A DNA stretch of 57,735 nt, from the NCBI GenBank assembly GCA_022601335.1, contig JAJACV010000011.1, positions 1 to 57,735 of the forward strand, in the 5' to 3' direction. Below the pieces are notes generated by a model. The model ran no database searches, was not told the origin of the DNA, and saw nothing but the letters and a program-made list of their open reading frames with translations. Origin of the DNA: Chlamydiota bacterium (GTDB lineage Bacteria > Chlamydiota > Chlamydiia > Chlamydiales > JAAZZY01). The position numbers were made by a program, and so were the translations under genes. Below, in pieces: positions 1 to 8,743 of the stretch (positions within the stretch are counted from its first letter, which is position 1; every line of letters begins with the position of its first letter).

Positions 1-10
1 AAATATAGGA

Positions 11-39
11 TTGACAGAATGCCTCTGTATCTCTAAACT
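11..39 (+). promoter_or_regulatory. Putative sigma66/sigma70-type promoter upstream of infA
   Basis: A perfect -35 box TTGACA (11-16) is followed after 17 bases by TAAACT (34-39), a good match to a -10 box. The infA start codon lies about 40 bases further on. Box quality and spacing are seen directly; activity is inferred. Confidence 0.6.
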
Positions 40-79
40 GTCGACACATTAAATATCAATCTCCCTAAAAAATCACAGT

Positions 80-298
80 ATGACAAAAGAAGATACACTT
101 AAACTTGAAGGAACAATTCGAGAACTTTTACCTAATATGACTTTTAGGGTTGAGCTTGAAAATGGCAAAATGGTTCATGCTCATCTCTCTGGTAAAATGA
201 GGCTCAGAAACATCCGAGTTTCAGTTGGAGATGTTGTGCTTATTGAAATCTCTCCCTATGATTTATCAAAGGCTCGAATTATTTATCGAAACAGATAA
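80..298 (+). CDS. infA: Translation initiation factor IF-1
   Basis: IF-1 is a small cytoplasmic OB-fold protein that binds the A site of the 30S subunit and helps IF-2 and IF-3 set the start codon. The 72-residue product has the normal family length and the typical internal sequence, including [17 protein letters not shown], a short basic strand and the closing [13 protein letters not shown] motif. It is the first gene of the translation/transcription block and precedes tRNA-Thr and tuf, the chlamydial order. The Shine-Dalgarno region is weak (only an A-rich tract before the ATG). A promoter with TTGACA and TAAACT boxes lies just upstream. Confidence 0.97.
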   Translation: MTKEDTLKLEGTIRELLPNMTFRVELENGKMVHAHLSGKMRLRNIRVSVGDVVLIEISPYDLSKARIIYRNR

Positions 299-368
299 TT
301 GGGGGTTGATTTATTTTAAAGATCGCTTTAAACTCATAGGCTTTTAAAATTCTTTTCATCAGTTAGAC

Positions 369-400
369 CTAGATCGCATCCGAAAGGGATCTAAGTTTTT
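369..400 (+). terminator. Possible weak terminator after infA
   Basis: The bases TAGATC (369-375 region) can pair with GATCTA (388-393 region) across a loop that holds a GAAA turn, and GTTTTT follows. The stem is short and imperfect. The rest of the 299-442 gap shows only AT-rich spacer and the hairpin at 424-444. Confidence 0.35.
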
Positions 401-423
401 AAAAAGAAACAGTTTATGTTAGA

Positions 424-444
424 GCATCTTTGAAGGAAAGATGC
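424..444 (+). other. Hairpin running into the 5' end of tRNA-Thr
   Basis: GCATCTTT (424-431) and AAAGATGC (437-444) form a perfect 8-bp stem around a 5-base loop. The last two bases of the stem are the first two bases of the tRNA acceptor stem, so this hairpin and the tRNA fold exclude each other at their edge. It may act in 5' processing of the tRNA. Confidence 0.5.
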
Positions 445-514
445 CCAGATAGCTCAGGGGTAGAGCACTTGCATGGTAAGCAAGCGGTCGTAGGTTCAAT
501 TCCTATTCTGGGCA
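443..514 (+). tRNA. tRNA-Thr (anticodon GGT)
   Basis: A full cloverleaf can be drawn. The acceptor stem GCCCAGA (443-449) pairs with TCTGGGC (507-513) and is followed by discriminator A514. The anticodon stem CTTGC/GCAAG encloses the loop ATGGTAA, giving anticodon GGT, which reads ACC/ACU threonine codons. The T arm has the TTCAATT loop on a GTAGG/CCTAT stem. CCA is not encoded. A tRNA-Thr between infA and tuf is the known chlamydial arrangement. Confidence 0.95.
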
Positions 515-562
515 AAAAACTATTAAATAAAAAATAAGTACCTTATCGGAGGAACAAACAAT

Positions 563-1747
563 ATGGCTAAAGAAGCATTTAAACGAGATAAACCGCACGT
601 TAACGTAGGCACAATCGGACACGTGGACCATGGTAAAACTACGCTTACTGCTGCTATAACAAAAATTTTAGCTGAGAAAGGCGGAGCAGATTTTAGAGAT
701 TACACTTCTATTGATAATACTCCTGAAGAGAAAGCTCGGGGTATTACTATCAATTCATCTCATGTTGAATATGAAACGGCTAAAAGACACTACGCTCACG
801 TAGACTGTCCTGGACACGCGGACTATGTTAAAAACATGATTACGGGTGCGGCTCAAATGGATGGAGCTATTCTTGTAGTAGCTGCTACAGACGGAGCTAT
901 GCCTCAAACAAAAGAACACATTCTGCTTGCTCGCCAAGTAGGTGTTCCGGCAATTGTAGTTTTCCTCAATAAAATTGACCAGATCGGAGCCGAAGATCAA
1001 GAACTTGTAGAGCTTGTTGAAATGGAGATTTCCGAGCTTCTAGAAGAGAAAGGTTATAAAGATAGTCCTATCGTTAAGGGTTCAGCGTTAAAGGCTCTTG
1101 AAGGCGATGCGAAGAGTGTTGAAGCTATTTGTGAATTAATGGACGCTGTTGATGAGAGCATTCCAACTCCTGCGAGAGAAGTTGAAAAGCCTTTTCTAAT
1201 GCCTGTTGAGGACGTCTTCTCTATTTCAGGTCGTGGTACTGTAGCTACGGGTAAAGTAGAAACAGGAATTGTTAAAATTAATGACAAGCTTCAGCTTGTT
1301 GGAATGAGAGATACTCGTGAAACTGTGGCGACGGGTCTTGAAATGTTTAACAAACTTCTTGATGAAGCTCAGGCTGGAGAAAACGTAGGAATTCTTCTTC
1401 GTGGAATGGATAAAAAGGACATTGAAAGAGGAATGGTTTTAGCAGCCCCTGGGACTTGTAAACCTCATAAAAAATTTAAATGTGCCGTTTACGTACTTAC
1501 AAAAGAAGAGGGTGGAAGACACAAACCTTTCTTCTCAGGATACCGACCTCAGTTTTACTTCAGAACAACTGACGTGACTGGTAGCATCAAACTTCCAGAA
1601 GGAACAGAGATGGTTATGCCTGGAGATAACGTTGAAATGGAAGGGGAACTTATGGTTCCTGTCGCAATGGAATGCGGAATGCGTTTTGCGATCAGAGAAG
1701 GTGGTAAAACAATTGGTTCGGGCACTGTATCTGAAATTATTGAGTAA
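563..1747 (+). CDS. tuf: Elongation factor Tu
   Basis: EF-Tu carries aminoacyl-tRNA to the ribosomal A site as a GTP complex. The product is 394 residues, the usual length. The G domain shows the P-loop GHVDHGKT (about residues 19-26), the switch II motif DCPGHADY (about 82-89) and NKID (about 137-140), followed by the two beta-barrel domains. A GGAGG-type ribosome binding site lies 8 to 12 bases before the ATG. It sits between tRNA-Thr and tRNA-Trp; a stem-loop follows the stop codon. No second tuf copy is in the window. Confidence 0.99.
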   Translation: MAKEAFKRDKPHVNVGTIGHVDHGKTTLTAAITKILAEKGGADFRDYTSIDNTPEEKARGITINSSHVEYETAKRHYAHVDCPGHADYVKNMITGAAQMDGAILVVAATDGAMPQTKEHILLARQVGVPAIVVFLNKIDQIGAEDQELVELVEMEISELLEEKGYKDSPIVKGSALKALEGDAKSVEAICELMDAVDESIPTPAREVEKPFLMPVEDVFSISGRGTVATGKVETGIVKINDKLQLVGMRDTRETVATGLEMFNKLLDEAQAGENVGILLRGMDKKDIERGMVLAAPGTCKPHKKFKCAVYVLTKEEGGRHKPFFSGYRPQFYFRTTDVTGSIKLPEGTEMVMPGDNVEMEGELMVPVAMECGMRFAIREGGKTIGSGTVSEIIE

Positions 1748-1759
1748 CCAACACTCTAA

Positions 1760-1787
1760 TGGCCTGTAAAGTAGATTTTGCAGGCCA
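1760..1787 (+). terminator. Stem-loop after tuf (terminator or processing hairpin)
   Basis: TGGCCTG (1760-1766) pairs perfectly with CAGGCCA (1781-1787), and the stem extends inward through TAAA/TTTG with one wobble pair. No run of T follows, so it may be a processing or stability element between tuf and tRNA-Trp rather than an intrinsic terminator. Confidence 0.5.
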
Positions 1788-1799
1788 ATATTAGGTGTG

Positions 1800-1872
1800 G
1801 GGTGTGTAGCTCAGCTGGTAGAGCAGCGATCTCCAAAGTCGCCGGTCGGGGGTTCGAGTCCCTCCGCACTCG
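1800..1872 (+). tRNA. tRNA-Trp (anticodon CCA)
   Basis: The acceptor stem GGGTGTG (1800-1806) pairs with CGCACTC (1865-1871) with two G-T wobbles, and the discriminator is G1872. The D arm is GCTC...GAGC. The anticodon stem GCGAT/GTCGC contains the loop CTCCAAA, giving anticodon CCA for tryptophan. The T loop is TTCGAGT on a GGGGG/CCCTC stem. CCA is not encoded. It lies between tuf and secE, as in Chlamydia. Confidence 0.95.
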
Positions 1873-1901
1873 AAGTGTGAAGGTAAGTTAAGGAAATCCA
1901 A

Positions 1902-2159
1902 ATGTTCATGAATGCAAAAAAAGTTACTGATATTGAAGCTCAAAAGAAAAATCCTATTAGGGCTTCAGTAGATTTTTTCGGAGCACTTAAACGAGAATTG
2001 AGAACCATTACTTGGACCTCTCGCTCTGACCTAAGAAAGTACACAAAGGTCATTGTTTTATCGATGCTTCTTTCTGGATTTTTAGTTTATTTTGCTGATT
2101 TGGGGATTCAAAGGATTTTGAATGGAATTAGTTTATTAACCCGTATGACTTTTGGGTAA
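1902..2159 (+). CDS. secE: Preprotein translocase subunit SecE
   Basis: SecE is the small essential subunit of the SecYEG channel that clamps SecY in the inner membrane. The 85-residue product has the single-TM form found in most bacteria: a charged N-terminal half with the conserved amphipathic stretch ending in ELRTITWTSR, then one transmembrane helix at about 47-67. An AAGGA ribosome binding site precedes the ATG. A second ATG two codons in (1908) is a possible alternative start. The nusG gene follows after 6 bases, so the two are surely cotranscribed. Confidence 0.93.
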   Translation: MFMNAKKVTDIEAQKKNPIRASVDFFGALKRELRTITWTSRSDLRKYTKVIVLSMLLSGFLVYFADLGIQRILNGISLLTRMTFG

Positions 2160-2165
2160 AACATT

Positions 2166-2714
2166 ATGATGCAATGGTATGTAATACAGGTGCTCTCTTC
2201 GAAAGAAAAGCAAGTAAAGCAAGCTTTAGATGAGAACAAAAAGAGAAGTGAGCATGGCGAAAAGATAGAAGAGATTTTGCTGCCTACTGAAAATGTAATG
2301 GAAGTGAAGCAAGGTCAGCAAAAAGTATCTGAAAAACGGATTTGGCCTGGATACTTACTTGTGAAAATGGAAATCTCTGATGATGTCTGGATGCTTATAA
2401 AGAATACCAATGGGGTTATTGGATTTTTAGGTGGTGAACATCCGACACCTCTAAGCGAAACAGAAGTAGCAAAGATCCTCCAAGATCTTGAAGATAAGAA
2501 GCAAGGGGTTACTCAAAAGCATAAGTTTGAGGTTGGCGACCATGTTAAAATTACAGACGGAGTTTTTGTAAACTTTGTAGGAACAATTATAGAAACATAT
2601 CATGAGAAAGGTAAGTTAAGTGTAAACGTTTCAATTTTTGGTCGAGAAACTCAGGTTGATGATCTTGAATTCTGGCAAGTTGAAGAAATTAGTGAAGATG
2701 CTGAAGCAAGCTGA
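2166..2714 (+). CDS. nusG: Transcription termination/antitermination factor NusG
   Basis: NusG binds RNA polymerase, suppresses pausing and links it to Rho and to the ribosome. The 182-residue protein has the NGN domain (WYVIQVLSSKEKQV at the start, then KIWPGYLLVKM-like sequence around residues 58-68 and the NGVIGFLGG turn) and a C-terminal KOW domain (FEVGDHVKITDGVFVNFVGTI, around 120-140). Two ATG codons lie in tandem at 2166 and 2169. It follows secE closely and precedes rplK, the usual bacterial order. Confidence 0.97.
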   Translation: MMQWYVIQVLSSKEKQVKQALDENKKRSEHGEKIEEILLPTENVMEVKQGQQKVSEKRIWPGYLLVKMEISDDVWMLIKNTNGVIGFLGGEHPTPLSETEVAKILQDLEDKKQGVTQKHKFEVGDHVKITDGVFVNFVGTIIETYHEKGKLSVNVSIFGRETQVDDLEFWQVEEISEDAEAS

Positions 2715-2739
2715 AGCTAAATAAGAATAAGGACATAAA

Positions 2740-3177
2740 ATGGCAAAAAAGAAAAAAGTAGCGAAAATTATCAAACTTCAGATTCCGGCTGGTAAAGCAA
2801 ATCCTGCTCCTCCTGTTGGACCTGCATTGGGTGCCGCTGGAGTAAATATTATGGCTTTTTGCAAAGAATTTAATGCAAAAACTCAAAGTAAAAGTGGTGA
2901 TGTATTGCCTGTGGTAATTACGGTTTACGCAGATAAATCGTTTACTTTTGTTACTAAGCAGCCACCTATGTCAAATTTAATTAAAAAAGCACTAGGTCTA
3001 GCTAAAGGGTCTGGAGTTCCAAATAGAGATAAAGTGGGCAAAATCACACGTGCACAGGCTTTAGAAATTGCTAAAGATAAAATGCAGGATCTAAATGCTC
3101 AGACTTTAGATGCTGCCGTGAAAATGGTCTTTGGTACCGCTAAATCTATGGGATTAGAGCCTCAGGAAGGAGAATAA
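2740..3177 (+). CDS. rplK: 50S ribosomal protein L11
   Basis: L11 forms the GTPase-associated centre with 23S rRNA and binds thiostrepton. The 145-residue product has the N-terminal domain with the proline-rich linker [16 protein letters not shown] and the C-terminal rRNA-binding domain containing [14 protein letters not shown]. It is a few residues longer than the common 141-142. An ATAAGGA ribosome binding site precedes the ATG, and rplA begins one base after the stop codon. Confidence 0.98.
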   Translation: MAKKKKVAKIIKLQIPAGKANPAPPVGPALGAAGVNIMAFCKEFNAKTQSKSGDVLPVVITVYADKSFTFVTKQPPMSNLIKKALGLAKGSGVPNRDKVGKITRAQALEIAKDKMQDLNAQTLDAAVKMVFGTAKSMGLEPQEGE

Positions 3178-3178
3178 A

Positions 3179-3874
3179 ATGGCTTATAAAACAAAGCGTT
3201 CAAAAAAATTAGCATCATTACATGACTCAAGCAAAGTTTACGATTTAAGTGAGGCTGTTGAATTTTTGCAGCAATGTCCTCCTGTAAAGTTTGATCAGTC
3301 AATTGATTTATCTATTCATTTAGGAGTAGATCCTAGAAAAGCAGATCAATTGGTGCGCGGGACAACGACCCTTCCTCATGGAACAGGGCAAAAAAATACA
3401 GTTCTTGTAATCACAAAAGGTGATGCAATTAAGGCAGCGGAAGAAGCTGGAGCTGATTTTGCAGGACATGAAGAATATCTTAAAAAAATACAAGATGGTT
3501 GGCTTGATTTTGACACACTTGTTGTTACTCCAGATATGATGAGAGAGATTGGTAAGATGGGTAAAGTTCTAGGTCCTAGAGGACTCATGCCAACTCCAAA
3601 AGCTGGAACAGTCACTACAGATGTTGCGAAAGCTGTTAAAGAGATCAAGGCCGGTAAAGTAGAGTATAAAGTGGATAAGAATGCTGTGATTAACAATGTG
3701 GTTGGAAAACTTTCATTTAACTCTAAACAGCTGATTGAAAATATACGACAACTTTTAGAAAGTATTATTAAAGCAAAGCCTTCCTCATCGAAAGGAACTT
3801 ATGTTAAGTCATTTACCCTATCATCAACGATGGGACCTGGATGCAAAATAAATCTACGTGAACTACCAATATAA
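3179..3874 (+). CDS. rplA: 50S ribosomal protein L1
   Basis: L1 forms the mobile stalk at the E site and in many bacteria represses its own operon. The 231-residue product is of normal length and shows the family core around residues 120-145, with GKMGKVLGPRGLMPTPKAGTV. It starts immediately after the rplK stop codon, consistent with translational coupling, and rplJ follows after 12 bases. Confidence 0.98.
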   Translation: MAYKTKRSKKLASLHDSSKVYDLSEAVEFLQQCPPVKFDQSIDLSIHLGVDPRKADQLVRGTTTLPHGTGQKNTVLVITKGDAIKAAEEAGADFAGHEEYLKKIQDGWLDFDTLVVTPDMMREIGKMGKVLGPRGLMPTPKAGTVTTDVAKAVKEIKAGKVEYKVDKNAVINNVVGKLSFNSKQLIENIRQLLESIIKAKPSSSKGTYVKSFTLSSTMGPGCKINLRELPI

Positions 3875-3886
3875 TAAAGAGTTATC

Positions 3887-4393
3887 ATGAGAAAAGAAAA
3901 ACAATACTTACTAGACGACATTAAAAGCAGAATTGAAAATTCTAAAGCTTTTATTGTCACTCACTATAAGAACATGTCTGCGAACGCTATGGTCGACTTT
4001 AGAAGTGGTCTCTCAAAAGTGGGTGGAGACTATGAAGTAATTGCAAAAAGAGTCTTCCTAAAAGCTACTGAAAACCAAGGAATTGAATTAAGTAAAGATT
4101 TACTTGAAGGTCACATTGGAATTGCATTTTCAGAGGATGATTATGTTTCAGTGGCAAAAGAAATTCATAAATATAGCAAAGAGAATAAAACTGTAGAAAT
4201 TCTTACAGGCTATATTGAAGGTCAACTTTATGATCAGCAAAGTGTTATTAAGCTCTCTGAACTTCCATCTCTTGATGAAATGAGAGCTCAGTTTGCAGGT
4301 CTACTTGAGGCGCCAATGTCTCAAACACTCGGAGTATTTGATGCGCTCTTAACAAGTGTTATTTATTGTTTAGAAAATAAAGCTAAACTTTAA
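3887..4393 (+). CDS. rplJ: 50S ribosomal protein L10
   Basis: L10 anchors the L7/L12 dimers on the ribosomal stalk. The 168-residue product has the N-terminal rRNA-binding part (VTHYKNMSANAMVDFR region at about residues 24-40) and a C-terminal helix, less conserved, that should bind L12. It lies between rplA and rplL as usual. The 80-base gap to rplL carries a small hairpin (4415-4433). Confidence 0.95.
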   Translation: MRKEKQYLLDDIKSRIENSKAFIVTHYKNMSANAMVDFRSGLSKVGGDYEVIAKRVFLKATENQGIELSKDLLEGHIGIAFSEDDYVSVAKEIHKYSKENKTVEILTGYIEGQLYDQQSVIKLSELPSLDEMRAQFAGLLEAPMSQTLGVFDALLTSVIYCLENKAKL

Positions 4394-4414
4394 ACCCCTA
4401 TTTGATGTAAAATT

Positions 4415-4433
4415 TTCCCTGTTTATTAGGGAA
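4415..4433 (+). promoter_or_regulatory. Hairpin in the rplJ-rplL gap
   Basis: TTCCCT (4415-4420) pairs with AGGGAA (4428-4433) around GTTTATT. It lies 40 bases before the rplL start, where many bacteria have an mRNA element that lets L12 be made in excess of L10. Function is inferred from position only. Confidence 0.4.
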
Positions 4434-4473
4434 TTATTAAAAAAACTATTTAAGTGAAGGTATGAGGTAAATT

Positions 4474-4857
4474 GTGGAGAAAGAGAAACTAGTTGAAGAG
4501 CTTAGTAAGTTAACTGTGTTAGAATTATCAGAACTTAAAACAGCACTAGAAGACAAGTGGGGCGTAAAAGCTGCTGCAGCTGTCTCTCAAGTTGCTGCTG
4601 CTGCACCTGCAGCTGCTGCTGAAGCTGAAGAAGAGGCGACAGACTTTGAAGTTACGCTTGCTGAATCACCAGCGGATAAGAAAATTGCAGTCATTAAAGT
4701 AGTGCGAGAAGTTACAGGACTAGGACTTAAAGAAGCTAAAGAGCTTGTAGAAAGCGCTCCTAAAGTTCTTAAAGACAGCGCTCCTAAAAGTGAAGCTGAT
4801 GAAATTGTGAAAAAAATCGAAGCTACGGGTGCTAAAGCTACTCTGAAAGGACTTTAA
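4474..4857 (+). CDS. rplL: 50S ribosomal protein L7/L12
   Basis: L7/L12 is the multicopy stalk protein that recruits translation factors. The 127-residue product has an N-terminal dimerisation domain, an alanine-rich hinge (about residues 37-52, [17 protein letters not shown]) and the globular C-terminal domain with [20 protein letters not shown]. The start is GTG at 4474, supported by GAGG (4464-4467) six bases upstream. An 11-bp perfect hairpin lies between it and rpoB. Confidence 0.97.
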   Translation: MEKEKLVEELSKLTVLELSELKTALEDKWGVKAAAAVSQVAAAAPAAAAEAEEEATDFEVTLAESPADKKIAVIKVVREVTGLGLKEAKELVESAPKVLKDSAPKSEADEIVKKIEATGAKATLKGL

Positions 4858-4886
4858 TTTTTCATTCATTCTTAGTTAGTTCATTG

Positions 4887-4912
4887 ATCGAGTACAATAT
4901 TTTGTACTCGAT
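4887..4912 (+). promoter_or_regulatory. 11-bp perfect hairpin between rplL and rpoB
   Basis: ATCGAGTACAA (4887-4897) and TTGTACTCGAT (4902-4912) form a perfect stem with a TATT loop. This matches the place where enterobacteria have an attenuator and an RNase III site that reduces rpoBC relative to rplJL. There is no clear T run after it, so a processing or partial-termination role is more likely than full termination. Confidence 0.55.
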
Positions 4913-4952
4913 TATACCCATATAAAAATCTTTTAGGGAGTTAAGGTACTTT

Positions 4953-7900
4953 ATGCGCAAAAAACCACCAGCCCGGCTCGGTTATAAAGAAAGAGAAGAA
5001 ATTATTGATTTACCGAATCTGATAGAGATTCAACTAAAATCATATAATGAATTTTTACAAGTCGACAAGCTTCCAAGCGAAAGGGCTAACGTAGGTCTAC
5101 AAGAAGTTTTTAACGAAATCTTCCCAATCAAAACTTATAATGATAAGACCATTCTTGAATTTTTATCCTATACCTTAGGGGCTCCTAAGTATACATCGGA
5201 AGAATGTATTCGTAGAGGAATTACTCTCAACGTAGTGCTTAAAGCACGCTTTAGACTTACTGATGAAACAGGAATAAAGGAAGAAGAAGTCTACATGGGA
5301 ACGATTCCTATTATGACTGAAAAAGGAACCTTTATTATTAATGGAGCTGAAAGAGTCGTTGTTTCCCAACTTCATAGATCTCCTGGTATTGCTTTTGAAA
5401 AAGATAGACATCCTAAGGGTGTCGATATCTTTTCCTTTAAAGTCATTCCTTACAGAGGGAGTTGGCTAGAGGGTATTTCTGATACAAATGACTTTGTTTA
5501 TATTTACATCGACAGAAAAAAACGCAGACGTAAAATTTTAGCGACTTCATTTATACGTACTCTTGGTTACTCAACTGATTCAGATATTCTTGAAGAATTC
5601 TTCAGTACTCGTAAAGTTAAGATCCGTTCAGAAGAAGATTTCGCTCAATTAGTTGGAAAAATTTTAGTTGAGGATGTTGTTGATGAAGAATCCGGTGTTT
5701 TCTTTGGTAAAGCTGCTGAAAAATTAACAACAGCAATGCTAAAGAGAATGTATGATGCTGAAATTAGAACAATTCGTATAGCTGAAGATGCTAGCGAAAA
5801 TTCTCCAATTATTAAAATGCTTGCTAAAGATCCAACAGATTCTTATGAGTCTGCGTTAAAAGATTTTTATCGCAAAATTAGACCCGGTGAACCTGCGACT
5901 TTATCAAACGCTAGATCTTTAATGATGCGTCTTTTCTTTGATCCGCGTCGTTATAACCTAGGAAGAGTCGGTAGATATAAGCTCAACTCTAAGTTGAAAT
6001 TCCCTATTAATGACGAAACTTTAGAAAATGTCACATTAACTAAAGAAGATATTATTGGTGCATTAAAGTATCTCATGAACTTGAAAGAAGGGACTGAGGA
6101 TACTTATGTTGATGATATTGACCATTTAGGAAATAGACGAGTACGTTCAGTAGGGGAGTTGATCCAAAACCAATGCCGTATGGGATTGGCTAAGATGGAA
6201 AAAATTATTAGAGAGAGAATGAATTTATTTGATTTCTCTTCGGATACTCTTACTCCAGGTAAGATTGTTTCTGCAAAAGGACTTGCAGGTATCCTTAAGG
6301 ACTTTTTTGGTCGCTCTCAGCTTTCACAGTTTATGGATCAAGTAAACCCAGTGGCAGAATTAACTCATAAAAGACGTCTTTCAGCTCTCGGACCTGGGGG
6401 ATTGAATAGAGAACGTGCGGGTTTTGAAGTGCGAGATGTTCATCCTAGTCACTATGGAAGAATTTGTCCTATTGAAACACCAGAAGGACCAAACATTGGT
6501 TTGATTACTTCGCTTTCATCTTATGCTAAAATCAATGAATTCGGATTTATTGAAACACCTTACAGAATTATAAAAGATGGTTCTGTTACGGATGAAATTG
6601 AGTATATGACTGCTGATCAAGAAGAGAATAAAATTATTGCTCAGGCTGCGACTCCCTTAGATGAATTTAAAATGTTTAAAGATAGCATTTGTAAGGCACG
6701 ATCAAGAGGAGAGCCCGTAGAAGTTGATAACTCTAAAATCACGCATATGGAGGTTTCACCCAAGCAACTTGTTTCTATCGTAACAGGTTTGATTCCGTTT
6801 TTGGAGCATGATGATGCGAACCGTGCTTTGATGGGAACGAACATGCAACGTCAAGCAGTCCCGCTTCTTAAGACACAAGCTCCTTTAGTTGGAACTGGGG
6901 TCGAGGCTCGAGCTGCAAGAGATTCTAGAGCTGTTATCGTCGCTGAAGAAGATGGCGTGATTGAATATGTAGATGGTTTTTCTATAACAATTGCTCCTAA
7001 ACATAATCCTAAAGAAAAGAAAATCTATAAACTTAAGAAATTCTTAAGGTCGAATGCAGGAACAGCTATTAATCAAATGCCTATTTGCTGCGTTGGAGAC
7101 ATAGTGACAGCCGGTGATATTATCGCTGATGGTTCTGCGACAGATCTTGGTGAAGTAGCTCTAGGTAAAAACGTGCTTGTTGCCTTCATGCCTTGGTGTG
7201 GGTACAACTACGAGGATGCTATTATTATCTCTGAAAAATTAGTAAGAGAAGATTACTACACATCTTTATATCTTGAAGAATTTGAAATTACTGCAAGGGA
7301 TACTAAGCTTGGTAAAGAAGAAATTACTCGTGATATTCCGAATGTTTCTGAAGAAGCTTTAGCAAATCTTGGAGAAGATGGAATTATAAGAATAGGTGCT
7401 GAGGTTAAATCAGGTGATATCCTAGTTGGTAAAATCACACCTAAAACAGAAACGGAATTAGCTCCAGAGGAAAGACTCCTAAGAGCTATTTTTGGTGAAA
7501 AAGCAGCTGATGTAAAGGATGCGTCCCTAGTGATCCCTCCGGGAACCGAAGGGACTGTAATGGATGTGAAAGTCTTTAGTAGAAGAGACCGATTATCCAA
7601 AACAGATGATGAGCTGGTTGAAGAGACTAATCGACTCAAAGATATTCATAAAGAATACAAAATGAAGTCAGAGCAAATTTACAACGAGCGACGAGATAGA
7701 TTAGGTGCTCTCCTCCTAGGTGAGAAAGCTCCAGGTGCGGTCGTTCATCGTAAAACAGCTGAAATTATTATTTCTGATGGTGAAGAGATTACTCTTGATA
7801 AACTTTCAATGCTTGAAGAAGAAGCGGTTGAAAACCTTATCATGCCTGAAAATGAAGTTTACAGGCTTTTGAAGGCCATTTTAAAAGATTTTGAAGTTAC

Positions 7901-8717
7901 TTCAGAGAAGATAGAAATCCAAAAGAAAGTTGACCTTGAGTATACTCGTAAAGGGGATACGGAATTAGATCCGGGTGTTATTCGTCAGGTTAAAGTCTAT
8001 ATTGCAACTAAGCGTAAGTTGCAGGTAGGGGATAAAATGGCGGGTCGACACGGTAACAAAGGTGTGGTTTCAATGATCGTTCCTGAGGCCGATATGCCTT
8101 ATATGGATAACGGGCAATCTATTGAGATTATCCTTAATCCATTGGGTGTGCCTTCCCGTATGAACATGGGGCAGCTTTTAGAAACGCATTTGGGCTTTGC
8201 AGCTCACAGAGCGGGTATTTTTATTAAATCTCCAGTATTTGAAGGCTTTCCTGAGGAAGTTGTTTGGTCAATGATGGAAGAGCAAAACCTGCCCAGAGAT
8301 GGCAAGTTTAGCTTATTTGATGGACGATCAGGTGAAAAGTTCGATAGCACTGTTGTTGTAGGATATATCTATATGCTAAAACTTGCTCACTTAGTCGCTG
8401 ATAAAATCCACGCAAGATCTATCGGACCTTATTCTCTAGTTACTCAACAGCCATTGGGTGGTAAAGCTCAGATGGGTGGACAAAGATTCGGGGAGATGGA
8501 AGTGTGGGCCCTTCAGGCTTATGGAGTGGCACACCTACTACAAGAGATGTTAACAGTTAAATCTGATGACGTGGCAGGAAGGACAAGGATTTATGAATCT
8601 GTTGTTAAAGGAGAAAACCTCCTTCAAGCAGGTACACCAGAATCCTTCAATGTACTCGTAAAAGAAATGCAAGGGTTGGCTTTAAACATTCAGGCCAAAA
8701 CCATTACAGATGAATAA
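4953..8717 (+). CDS. rpoB: DNA-directed RNA polymerase beta subunit
   Basis: Beta forms one side of the RNA polymerase active cleft. The 1254-residue length matches chlamydial RpoB (about 1252). The rifampicin pocket is visible around residues 455-485, with [22 protein letters not shown] and later [15 protein letters not shown]. The Asp, His, Arg and Ser positions linked to resistance have their sensitive-type residues. Further on are the flexible-loop region and the C-terminal motifs [12 protein letters not shown] and [18 protein letters not shown]. An AGGGAG ribosome binding site precedes the ATG; rpoC follows after 26 bases. Confidence 0.99.
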   Translation: MRKKPPARLGYKEREEIIDLPNLIEIQLKSYNEFLQVDKLPSERANVGLQEVFNEIFPIKTYNDKTILEFLSYTLGAPKYTSEECIRRGITLNVVLKARFRLTDETGIKEEEVYMGTIPIMTEKGTFIINGAERVVVSQLHRSPGIAFEKDRHPKGVDIFSFKVIPYRGSWLEGISDTNDFVYIYIDRKKRRRKILATSFIRTLGYSTDSDILEEFFSTRKVKIRSEEDFAQLVGKILVEDVVDEESGVFFGKAAEKLTTAMLKRMYDAEIRTIRIAEDASENSPIIKMLAKDPTDSYESALKDFYRKIRPGEPATLSNARSLMMRLFFDPRRYNLGRVGRYKLNSKLKFPINDETLENVTLTKEDIIGALKYLMNLKEGTEDTYVDDIDHLGNRRVRSVGELIQNQCRMGLAKMEKIIRERMNLFDFSSDTLTPGKIVSAKGLAGILKDFFGRSQLSQFMDQVNPVAELTHKRRLSALGPGGLNRERAGFEVRDVHPSHYGRICPIETPEGPNIGLITSLSSYAKINEFGFIETPYRIIKDGSVTDEIEYMTADQEENKIIAQAATPLDEFKMFKDSICKARSRGEPVEVDNSKITHMEVSPKQLVSIVTGLIPFLEHDDANRALMGTNMQRQAVPLLKTQAPLVGTGVEARAARDSRAVIVAEEDGVIEYVDGFSITIAPKHNPKEKKIYKLKKFLRSNAGTAINQMPICCVGDIVTAGDIIADGSATDLGEVALGKNVLVAFMPWCGYNYEDAIIISEKLVREDYYTSLYLEEFEITARDTKLGKEEITRDIPNVSEEALANLGEDGIIRIGAEVKSGDILVGKITPKTETELAPEERLLRAIFGEKAADVKDASLVIPPGTEGTVMDVKVFSRRDRLSKTDDELVEETNRLKDIHKEYKMKSEQIYNERRDRLGALLLGEKAPGAVVHRKTAEIIISDGEEITLDKLSMLEEEAVENLIMPENEVYRLLKAILKDFEVTSEKIEIQKKVDLEYTRKGDTELDPGVIRQVKVYIATKRKLQVGDKMAGRHGNKGVVSMIVPEADMPYMDNGQSIEIILNPLGVPSRMNMGQLLETHLGFAAHRAGIFIKSPVFEGFPEEVVWSMMEEQNLPRDGKFSLFDGRSGEKFDSTVVVGYIYMLKLAHLVADKIHARSIGPYSLVTQQPLGGKAQMGGQRFGEMEVWALQAYGVAHLLQEMLTVKSDDVAGRTRIYESVVKGENLLQAGTPESFNVLVKEMQGLALNIQAKTITDE

Positions 8718-8743
8718 ACTCTAGACCTTTTCAGGAGACTTAA

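Noticed and set aside
3376-3696. 106-codon open frame on the - strand inside rplA
   Set aside because: It lies wholly within a conserved ribosomal gene on the other strand, with no ribosome binding site or protein features; the same holds for the other long opposite-strand frames in tuf, rpoB and rpoC.
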